A stretch of 64,000 bases of DNA from Lepidurus packardi. Taxonomy: Eukaryota > Arthropoda > Branchiopoda > Notostraca > Triopsidae. Location of the stretch: the NCBI GenBank assembly GCA_023053545.1, contig JAKZAN010000007.1:5828001-5892000 (forward strand), given 5' to 3'. The translations under genes were made by a program, and so were the position numbers. The notes under the pieces were generated by a model, which searched no databases, was not told where the DNA came from, and saw only the letters and a program-made list of their open reading frames with translations. Below, piece by piece: positions 38,203 through 47,392 of this stretch (position 1 is its first letter; the number at the start of each line of letters is the position of its first letter).

Positions 38203-38380
38203 CGCGTCCTGTTAAGATACACAAGGCAGGATGGATCCCTGGAACTCTGTTTTTTTTCATACAAAGTTGTTTTGAATCATTTGGAGTTGGTGAATTTATC
38301 ATAAAAAATAATAAAAGACATCATCATAAATCACGCTTTTGATATTGCAAAAAAATTTAGTAGACTTTTGGATATTGGTT

Positions 38381-40226
38381 TTACATATTAATGGTAGCTT
38401 GAGCCACAACTTTAATAGCTTCCCAAGTTTCCAAAACAGTGGGCAGAATTTCACTGGGAGGCAATACAAATCCGTAAGCTCCGGTATCACGCAACTCAAC
38501 GGTGTAAGAATACGAAATACCAGCTCCACCCTTGGCCCAGTCGTCGGAACCACCGCTAGCAATGTCTACAAAATCTCAAATTAACCCCATGTCCCGAATT
38601 GGCTTTACAAAATACTTACACAGGGTGTTGGTAGATGTACCAACCGTATATTTAGTTCCATAAACAGAAGCTAAAGCTTCAGTAGCGCTCAAAGCCAAAG
38701 TATTCTAGTAAGGCGATTAAGAGCAATTAAAAATATTCTTATTCATATATTATATACCAAAGCGTCATAGTCGTCGGGCAAGTCGGATGTATATCCCCAG
38801 GGGAACAGCCAGTACTAATCCAAAGTAATATTATCTATATACTCAAACCAATAATCGTTGTGTATTTACTTGTCCGTATGAGTGGAACGTCAGGTACACC
38901 TTAGTTTGGCTAGCGATGCTTAGAATAGTATCGCGCACTACTTGCGACTCGATCTCGGAAAAAGCAGTTTCACCGTGATAGGTTTCTTGGCATCCATTAC
39001 TGCTAGATCCACCCTCTATAATAAGATTTTTGATTAATATCAAGAAATTGCATGTTTTCTTAACACTAACCATTCCAATGGAACCCGAAGTTTCTATACC
39101 GATGAACCAAGCATACATAATTCAATAAGACATAAGGCATTAAGATTAGCATCTTTGTTTACACTTTTAAATTTAAGACTGACCTGTTCATATCGGTTCC
39201 CAAGCATTGATGGTGATTGGTAAGCCCCAGGTTTTTACGCCATAAGCGATCCTAAGATTATTTTCTATTTCTAACCAATATCAAGGAATCGAATTTTCTT
39301 TTAATAGACTTACATCAGAAAATGTAAATTCATAGCCATCAGGGTTAATTACGGGCATAATGTACCAATCCAAGTTATCCAAATACTCGGGGTGTAATTC
39401 ATAGTTTTCAACCAATTCACGTACCAACCAGGTTACGGTAGATGGAGAAATCCATTCACGTGCATGAATGCCTACGGGTTACAAAAGAATGATAATACCA
39501 AGAACTTACAAACTTAAATAGTGTATAAAATGGTACCTCCGTCAATGAAAATAGCGTTCTTGCCTGTACCACCCGTACTGAGCTTAATCAGTGTGAGGTC
39601 TCGGCCTTGCACACTCTTCCCGGCTGAAGATACGGTGACTTTATCAGGGTAAGTAGCCGCTAAAGCAGCAGCGAACGCTTGAATCTGAAGAAAATTTGGA
39701 TATTTTCAATCGAAATTCTATCAGCCAAAACCAGAGGCACTTACATCAGCCAGCTGATAGTAATCATCCCAAGTAAGGCTGTAGGTAGGGGCGCGAGGTC
39801 CGGCAGGTACACGGGGAGTACGGGCAACATTCTCGATCAAGCTGATGAAGCGCATATGAAGAAAGCAGCAAGTAATATAAATTGTAAACTTACGTTTGAA
39901 CGTCGGGAACCATTAAAGTAAAGTCGATATCGAATTTCTTTAACCAGCCTTCCAAATACTCAAATGTTTCACTGCTGGCCATGATATCAGTTTTCCCCAA
40001 ACGAGGCGACGTCCAAAAATCTAAATTTCCATTCTTCTCCAAGTACTGCAATGTGTTTACAGCTTCAGCAGTTTTCGGATAAGTACGCAAGACTCGAAAG
40101 CTAAGGGAGAGAGCAACATAAAACATAGCTGTGTAACATAAAGAACAATTATTAAACTTACCCGTCGTAGCGCTTTGGTGCGGCAGCCGCAAAGGCCAGA
40201 AGGCCCAAAAGAATAACCCACTTCAT
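38381..40226 (-). CDS. zinc carboxypeptidase, M14A, carboxypeptidase B-like (copy 2)
   Basis: Secreted proenzyme of 412 residues in eleven exons: 40226-40162, 40100-39894, 39841-39745, 39684-39537, 39471-39314, 39251-39184, 39093-39071, 39015-38870, 38814-38758, 38704-38620, 38565-38381. Nine of the first ten exons match copy 1 exactly in length. Signal peptide [16 protein letters not shown], propeptide, then the enzyme. The zinc site (IHAREW and FHSYGQ), the Arg/Asn-Arg substrate residues, Tyr248 and the catalytic Glu are all kept, and the S1' residue is Asp (GGSDDW), predicting Lys/Arg specificity. Last-exon DNA is nearly identical to copy 1 and the intron before it is also alignable, so the pair arose by recent duplication or gene conversion. 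Confidence 0.95.
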
Positions 40227-40280
40227 GAGTATGTTAAGAAAGTATTCCTAAGACTCAAATAGCTCATGAAGTTACTCAAG

Positions 40281-40289
40281 TTTTATATA
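40281..40289 (-). promoter_or_regulatory. TATA box of carboxypeptidase copy 2
   Basis: TATATAAAA on the minus strand, 55 bp upstream of the start codon; the best TATA match of the four copies. Confidence 0.65.
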
Positions 40290-40819
40290 GACAGAAATCA
40301 GATGTCAAAGTCCGTAAACAAGAACCCCAGCGAAAGTTCATAGTGCTTGCGTTCTATCTCGACGTTACAAAATGGTAACATTTGTCCGGTTTCCCATACA
40401 AGAAATTATTATCTGTAATTACCGACCTTATCAGTGTGGGCTATAAAAAGGTCGACAGTCCTGCGTCTTTGGGTTTTTATCATCAAACAGTCTAAATATG
40501 ACACGAGGCAGCAAAATGTTACAATAGTTTCACAGTAAATTAACTCTAAGAGGGGGAGCGGAGGCCTCCCCCTCCCCATAGCCTTTTACTAGGTAACATG
40601 GGTAAGATAGGTTTACTGGCCAAGTCCAATACTAGTCCCAAACTGTGAATCATACGCTCTACCAAGATCGCAACTTAACTGCCCTGCTAACCTTGAACTT
40701 TCCAGATGTTACCTATTCATGGCAGCTGTATAGCCACGATAGTTAAATCGTTGATTAAATAATTTTGCAAATATAAGTCTTTCATTGTCACGTGGGAGAC
40801 TTGTTTTCATTGCAAGAGT

Positions 40820-42684
40820 TTACATATGCATGGTAGCTTCAGCCACAACTTTAATAGCTGCCCAAGTTTCCTTAGCAGTGGGTATGATCTGAGAGGAAGG
40901 CAATAAGAAGCCGTAAGTTCCGGTATCACGCAGTTCAACGGTGTAGGAATACGGAATACCAGCTCCGCCCTTGGCCCAGTCGTCAGAACCACCGCTTGCG
41001 ATGTCTACAAAAGCAGGAATAGTATGTTTAGCTATTATGAAATTTACTTATATTCACATAGGGTGCTGGTAGATTCGCCAACTGTATACTTAGTTCCATA
41101 CATGGCAGTTAAAGCTTGGGTTGCGCTCATAGCCAAATTGTCCTAGCGAAGTCAAAGTGTTTGAAAAATTACATTCGAAAAATATCGTATATACCAAAGC
41201 GGCATAGTCTTCGGGTAAAGTCGAGGTATATCCCCAGGGGTAAAGCCAGTACTGTAATTCAAGAATAATTGAATTTACATATGTAAACATTAAATCTATG
41301 CTGAACCTATGCTGAATCATTTACTTGGCCATACGAATGGAAAGTCAGATACACTTTTGTTTGGTTAGCGACACGTAGGATAGTATCGCGTACCACTCGT
41401 GACTCGGCCTCGGAAAATGGGACTGGACCGCGGTAAGTTTCCTGACATCCATTACTGCTAGACCCACCCTCTTTTAATGTAGAAATAAATAAGAAAATCC
41501 CGGCAATGCACCCTTTTATAAATACAAACCATTCCAATGGTATCCGAAGTTCCTATAGGTTAAGCATACAATATAACATTATACAGCCCTTCTGGCATGC
41601 TTGAAATTTTTAGTACATTTTTAAACTTTTTTATTTTACTTACCTGTTCATGTCTACGCCCAAGCACCTATTACGATTGGTAGGACCACGGTTCTTGCGC
41701 CACAAACGATCCTAAAGGCATTCACTTTCTTTAGAAAATAATCATTTCTCGCAATAGCGGGCTTACGTTTGAAAAGGTATATGCGTATCCATCCGGATTA
41801 ATTACGGGCATAATGTACCAATCCAAATTATCCAAGTATTCTGGATGGGCGGCATAGTTTTCGACTAATTCGCGTACTAACCACGTAACAGTAGCGGGCG
41901 AAATCCATTCACGTGCGTGAATGCCTGTGAGTTACAGCATGTATAAATAAACAACTAGAAATTTATTTTTATATATAAAACCTGCATCAATGAAAATTGC
42001 ATTCTTTCCTGAACCACCAGTACTTAGCTTAATCAATGTGAGGTCGCGGCCCTCTACACTATTTCCAGCTGAAGATACTTTGACTTTATTGGGGTATCTA
42101 CCCGCTAAACTGGCGGCGAATTGTTGAATCTGTTAAATAACTGTTAAGTCTTAATGCTTATACCCAATAGTATGCTTACATCAGCTAAGGGATAGTAAGC
42201 ATCCCAAGTAAGACTGTAACCAGAAGAACTAAGTCTAGGTACCTTTGGAGGCTGAGAAACGTTGCCAATCAGCCTAAAAATCTTATATGACAAACAAGTA
42301 AAACCTAAACGAAAAAGCGAACGTTTGAACATCAGGAATCAAAACGGTATAGTCAATTTGTAGTTTTCTTAAGGAGCTCTTCAGAGCTGCAAGATGTCTG
42401 CTGTTAGACATTATATCCGTGTTGCCCAAGCGAGGAGGTGTCCAGAAATCTAGGTTTTCGCTTTTCTCCAAGTTCTGTAAACTACGCACATCTTCAGCAG
42501 TTTTTGTAAAGGCACGCAAGACTCGAAAGCTAGTGTAATAAGATTAACTGAGAAAATTACCCAAAACATAAAGGAAATAATTTGTACAGTAAATAAATAG
42601 TAATGATAATTATTACCCATCATAGCGCTTATTAGTTCCGGCAACTACAAAGCACAAAAGGCCAAGAAACACGACCAACTTCAT
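40820..42684 (-). CDS. zinc carboxypeptidase, M14A, carboxypeptidase B-like (copy 3)
   Basis: Secreted proenzyme of 412 residues in eleven exons: 42684-42617, 42529-42323, 42273-42180, 42129-41982, 41924-41767, 41711-41644, 41552-41530, 41470-41325, 41251-41195, 41142-41058, 41004-40820. Signal peptide [16 protein letters not shown]. The segment around the activation site differs from copies 1-2 ([16 protein letters not shown]) and is one codon shorter, so activation may depend on a different cleavage site. All zinc and substrate residues are kept and GGSDDW again gives Asp at S1'. It ends ATMHM rather than ATINM. Copy 2 lies downstream, under 600 bp away, on the same strand. Confidence 0.95.
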
Positions 42685-42759
42685 TACTGTAGGAAAGAAC
42701 TTTTCGAAATGGAATGGAACAACTTCACGAAATTACGATTGTGTATGTCAAGTTCGAGT

Positions 42760-42767
42760 TTTTATAC
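42760..42767 (-). promoter_or_regulatory. TATA box of carboxypeptidase copy 3
   Basis: TATAAAAA on the minus strand, 76 bp upstream of the start codon. Confidence 0.6.
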
Positions 42768-43193
42768 AAGCGTAACTACCATGTTTCCACATACTGCAGG
42801 GAAAAGAAACAAGTGTCGACGTGACAATTTTTGGTTCGGTGTGCAACTTTTTTGAAGAACGGCATCTTTTTAAGAAGCTGGTCAAGTTTCTTCCACAAAA
42901 GAAATACCCTTACTACTACGAAAGCCACGTCGATACCGGATGGTTTGACCGAGAACAATGAAATACTTATGAATTGCGACAACCCACACACATTCACACC
43001 CACACGACATTCTTTTTATACGGATCATTGCGAGACAAAATCCTAACCAAAGATGAACATACTGTTCAGCCATAACTATAAGAGTCATTAAAATGCACAA
43101 GAAAAACTTAAAACAGCGCGTGGCCGATATTTTGTATTACCTTCCCATACAGATTTCTCCATTTCAATGCTCTACAAGAAAGACAGAGAGAAT

Positions 43194-44947
43194 TTACTGC
43201 CCCATAGCAAATTCTGCAAGTACTTTGATGCTTTCCCAAGTTTCAACGGCTGTGTCTACTATCTGCTCTGCAGGCAATAAAAATCCATATTCGCCTTGGT
43301 CTCTTAGCTCGATAACGTAAGTATAGTTGATCATAACCGCACCTTTGGAATAATCGTCACTGCATCCAGAAGCTTTACCTATAGGTAATTGACAAAAATT
43401 GTGTCAGGTTGGTTCAGTTGCAAGAAATAAGCTTTTACCTAACAGGTTAGTAGACGTTCCAATGGTATACTGCGTACCAAAAACTGCAGCTAACGCATTC
43501 GTCGCGTTTACGGCCAAGGCGTGCTAAATTACCAAGTCGGATTACAAGAATGAAAAGGTTCCACGACTAACTTACCATAGCGTCATAATCTTCCGGGTAG
43601 TCGCTAGTAAAGCCCCAAGGTGTCAACCACCACTGAAAATATTTAATGAACATTTGAACCATTCAAGATAATAACCATTTCGAGTACCTGTCCGTACGAA
43701 TGCAACGAAATGTACATTTTCGCTCTATCCTTAAGACCGTTCATAATGCCCGCCATGGCACGAGACTCCGGTTCGGAAAAAGCTTCAGGACCACGATAAG
43801 TTTCATAGCATGCAACGGCACTAGAACCTCCTTCTGCAATAGTACTTATAATTACCGCTTATGAGTAAAATTTCTGGCATTGAACTTGCCATTCCAATGA
43901 AAGTCAAAATTTCGGTTCAAGTCAACTCCCTTGCAATTTAAAGTACTGGTAGTTACACGGTTTTTACGCCACATGCGATCCTACAAAAGAACAAATCAAA
44001 AGCATTAGTATTCTGCGAAATTGCTTCACAAAAGCTGTCTCCCTAACCTCCGTGAAAGCAAAAGTGTAGCCGTCCGGGTTGGTGGTGGGCATAATAACCC
44101 ATTCCAAGTTATCCAAGTACTGAGGATGTTGTTCGTAATTCTCAACGAGCTCTCGAATGAGCCAAGTCGCCACCGCGGGTGAGATGAACTCGCGAGCGTG
44201 AATGCCTTTAAATTAGAGTTGCATAACTTAGCATCTAGCACAGACTTGGCCAAACTCACCTGCATCCATGTAAATTACATTCTTGCCAGTGCCCAACTTG
44301 ACCACTGTAATGTTCCTTCCTTCTACACTTTGCCCTGCTATGCTGACGCTCACGCGCTCGGGGTACTGTTCTGCCAAAGCATACGCAAATTCGTCGATCT
44401 AAGGCAAACTAAGCATTCTAAAATGCTTTAAGTTAAAAAATAAAAACAAATTTACATCCTTAACGGAATGGTAACTGTCCCAAGTTAGCGAATAACTGGG
44501 CGACCAGGGTCCACGACTTCCAGCAGGAACTTTGCTGGTCTCGATCAATCTACCAAATGAAGCAAAATGGAATTTAACCTTGATGATTTTCTTTAAGACC
44601 TATTTTTTAAGAATACTTTTGCACATCTTCAATCATTACGAAGAAGTCGAGGTTATTGGCGGCTAAAACAGTTTCCAAACGCTTATACTTTTCCGGGGAA
44701 ACCATGATGTCTGTCTTGTGCAGTCGCGGCGAGATCCAGAAATCGAAATCGCCCGTAAGCTCTAAAGAGCTCAATATTTGGACGCTTTCAAATGAATTTG
44801 GTTGTACGCGCAATACTCGGTACCTGAAAATTCAATATAATCATTTACAAAAAAAACATATCCAAGTAAAACTTGCCCATCGTAACGGCGGGCTTCAGTA
44901 AGACAGAGTACGGACAGCCAAATCGTGCAAAGGATGACGGTTCTCAT
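43194..44947 (-). CDS. divergent zinc carboxypeptidase, M14A (copy 4)
   Basis: A secreted proenzyme of 410 residues in ten exons: 44947-44877, 44823-44617, 44549-44456, 44398-44260, 44205-44048, 43980-43890, 43833-43688, 43632-43576, 43523-43439, 43378-43194. One intron present in copies 1-3 (after DRLWRKNR...NR) is absent. Two introns, 44824-44876 and 43834-43889, begin GCAAGT instead of GT; phase forces this reading. Signal peptide MRTVILCTIWLSVLCLTEA. Zinc site (IHAREF, LHSYGQ), Arg and Asn-Arg residues and the catalytic Glu (IELRDQGEYGF) are kept, and S1' is Asp (SGCSDDY). The position of Tyr248 is Gly (NLLGKASGC), and an extra Cys appears there. Probably an active but altered enzyme; its specificity is uncertain. 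It is the most distant copy. Confidence 0.93.
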
Positions 44948-45006
44948 TTTAACTCTCCAGAATGGGATGGCAGACACGATTTCCAATCGTGTTTTCGAGC
45001 GCTAAA

Positions 45007-45015
45007 ATTTATATA
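45007..45015 (-). promoter_or_regulatory. TATA box of carboxypeptidase copy 4
   Basis: TATATAAAT on the minus strand, 60 bp upstream of the start codon. Confidence 0.6.
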
Positions 45016-45330
45016 GGCAGTGAACATGGCAACAGCGGGTATCAGGTCCCCATTCCATTACGACAGGCACACATGGTCAAGTTCCCATACTTAGGGTAAA
45101 CCCGTCACACGTAGTAAAAGTGGACCTACGGAAAAGATTTGCTCCGAGGTATTGAAAGTAATGCTTGAACAACATGCCTCGAACACGTGCTGATAAGCCA
45201 AATGTAACTTTTGGCTTGACTCAATTCCTCTCTTCAAAGGTACCTCTCCTTCAGCCTATTGACGTCACAATTCTATTCAGCAATTCTATTGTCAGAAAAC
45301 TCTTTTTCTTCTCTTCCAAACAAAACCAAC

Positions 45331-45362
45331 GTACGCCGGCAACCAAAAGCCTGCCGGCGTAC
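45331..45362. other. perfect GC-rich hairpin, 11 bp stem
   Basis: GTACGCCGGCA is followed after a 10-base loop by its exact complement TGCCGGCGTAC. It is in the 560 bp between the divergent carboxypeptidase copy 4 and mos. Function unknown. Confidence 0.8.
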
Positions 45363-45504
45363 AGAAAAATCCGCCAAGTTCAGCGAACAAAAGCATTCTA
45401 CATCGTACCATGTAACACACTGCATGTGTTGGTACATGTAGTGGCATAATAGTATAGTTTTAACAAGGTGATTTCTTTTATATATAAACTTTTATTTCTT
45501 AAAC

Positions 45505-46929
45505 ATGGCATCGCCATCGATTTTACGCCTGAAGAGTCTCAACGCGGTCAAAAACCAGTCTTCCCCCTTGGCACGGAAAATTCAAGTGAATGGAAATGAG
45601 AACGCAACAAGAGCCAGTGCAGCCATTCTTAGTCCACGATTTGCCTACCAGGAACCTGTTAAGAAACAGGCTTTACTTCCGACCTCGTCCCTCGAAAAAA
45701 TAGCCCGGGTGGCTCAAGAATGGTCTTCTGAAGACCAATATCCGGGGGTTGCCAAGAAGCTATTCAGGTTCAAGAGTAACGGTCTCAAAAGAAAGCTTCA
45801 TGAAAGCGAAACCAAAAAATGCGACAGCCAGAGAAAAGTCCCAACTATTTCAATTACGGAGGAGGCACATACCAGCCAAGCTAATCTTCCGTCACCATTG
45901 CCTAGCGCATTCATGGATGTCAACAGCCCTGCCAGGTTTGACGGGACAAATTATGTTAGTTATCCTTCTTCATTAGTGATTGGAAAAGGCAGTTTCGGCA
46001 CGGTATGCACAGGGTGCTATAGAGGTAAACTCCTACCGCATTCCAACCATAATGATACAATGAGTCTTCTAATAACCGGTGAACTAATTATAGGGACAAA
46101 AGTAGCGGTAAAAATCATGGAGAATTGCAAATTGCAGCCTAGTACTATAACGAGTGAAAAGCATGCTCTTCTTTTGAATCACGAACACGTTATCCGGGTG
46201 TTATTAGTGGAAGAATTAGCTGAGCGTGCAATAATCATAATGGAGCACTGGGGTACAGTCAATTTGCAAAGTATTCTGGATGCGGCACCATTGCAATTTA
46301 TCCAAGCAACCAAGTAAAAAACAGAACTCACTGCAACGCAACGCAACGAATTTAAAAATTTTTCTTTTTCTCCCGTATCAAAAAAAAGTTATGCACGGCA
46401 AGTAGCGTTAGCTTTGGAATACATACATGGGAATGCACTTCTTCATTTGGATGTCAAGCCTAATAACATTCTCGTAAGAAATCATATTTGCAAGATAAGC
46501 GACTTTGGTTGTTCAAAGAAGCTGTCTGAACCTATTGAAATGCTGCTCCAGGTAGGATAACTTAAACTACGTTTCGCTGCAAATTCTATAGAGACTCGCC
46601 GTGTGTAGGCTCTGGGAACCGTTTGCTACTGCGCCCCAGAAATTTTATGCGGCCGCGTGCCTACAACGAAAGCTGATGTTTACTCATACGGAATTTTATT
46701 GTGGCGACTCATTTCGGACAGAAACCCTTTTGGAGGAGAAAATCAATACGTAATCATCTACAAAGTCGTTTCCCAAAAAGCTCGCCCTGAAGCCCTTCTG
46801 AATGTCCACCAACACTATGCTGCTTTGTACAAACAATGCTGGGACCCTGACCCTAGCATCAGACCACAAATGACTCACATAGTGGAGAATCTCCTTTCTA
46901 TTTATAAGAATATTACCAAAAATCTGTGA
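45505..46929 (+). CDS. mos: MOS serine/threonine kinase (oocyte maturation MAPKKK)
   Basis: MOS activates MEK in oocytes, driving MAPK signalling and meiotic arrest. Three exons: 45505-46313, 46389-46551, 46609-46929; 430 residues. Residues 1-150 are a basic, disordered extension longer than in vertebrate MOS. The kinase follows: Gly loop IGKGSFGTVCTG, Lys in VAVKIM, catalytic loop HLDVKPNNIL, CKISDFGCSKKL, then GTVCYCAPEIL and KADVYSYGILLWRL. HLD-x-KP together with DFGCS is typical of MOS, where most kinases have HRDLK. The second exon's acceptor follows an A-run, but the phase and motifs fit. A TATATATAAA motif is only 16 bp upstream of the start codon, so the true start could be elsewhere. 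Convergent with LSM5. Confidence 0.92.
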
Positions 46930-46976
46930 TGAGCATGAATGATGGTTGTATTGATGATCCGGCAGGGAAGAGGTAT

Positions 46977-46982
46977 AATAAA
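46977..46982 (+). terminator. mos polyadenylation signal
   Basis: AATAAA, 47 bp after the mos stop codon and 12 bp before the LSM5 stop codon, so mos transcripts probably extend antisense into LSM5. Confidence 0.6.
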
Positions 46983-46994
46983 GAACTTCTACAT

Positions 46995-47392
46995 TCACTC
47001 AGGTCCTTCACCACCGGGAACGAGCTATTAAGAAACGAAATGGACAAAATATCGAATTATAGCGGTTATAGTCATGCTAGGATTAACTTTGCTTACCATG
47101 GTTATGTTGTTTCCATTAAGCAGAATCTGATCTAGTTTGGTAACACGTCTGCCTTCGGGAGTAGACTCAAATTCTGTCACATCTTCTAAAACCATGTTTA
47201 CAAAATCGTCAAATCCAAGGAGTGTTCCCACTATTTCCTTGTCGTTCTTCATAATGATGTGAATGCGTGAACCAATGCACTTATCAACCAACTCTACTCA
47301 AAAGAATATAATAGTGTTAAGTTAATAAAACCGCAGAAGATAATTTTACCTAGAGGTAATAGCGTGGGAGCAGGACCGATACCAGTAGCCAT
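46995..47392 (-). CDS. LSM5: LSM5, U6 snRNA / mRNA decay Sm-like protein
   Basis: LSM5 is a subunit of the LSM1-7 ring (cytoplasmic mRNA decapping) and the LSM2-8 ring (U6 snRNA binding in the nucleus). Three exons: 47392-47350, 47293-47097, 47024-46995; 89 residues, human 91. The Sm1 motif ([33 protein letters not shown]) and the Sm2 motif ([10 protein letters not shown]) are complete, and the last exon adds LVPGGEGPE. The N-terminus [15 protein letters not shown] replaces the slightly different vertebrate leader. The introns are 56 and 72 bp. Confidence 0.96.

Larger units (their letters stand above)
34243..38380. other. 4.1 kb gap inside the carboxypeptidase cluster
   Basis: This interval separates copies 1 and 2, which are otherwise each other's closest relatives. 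It holds the copy 1 promoter, two local tandem duplications (34980-35141, 35770-35972), a possible gene fragment, and a decayed hAT transposon near 37.4-38.2 kb. No intact gene is seen. Confidence 0.6.
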
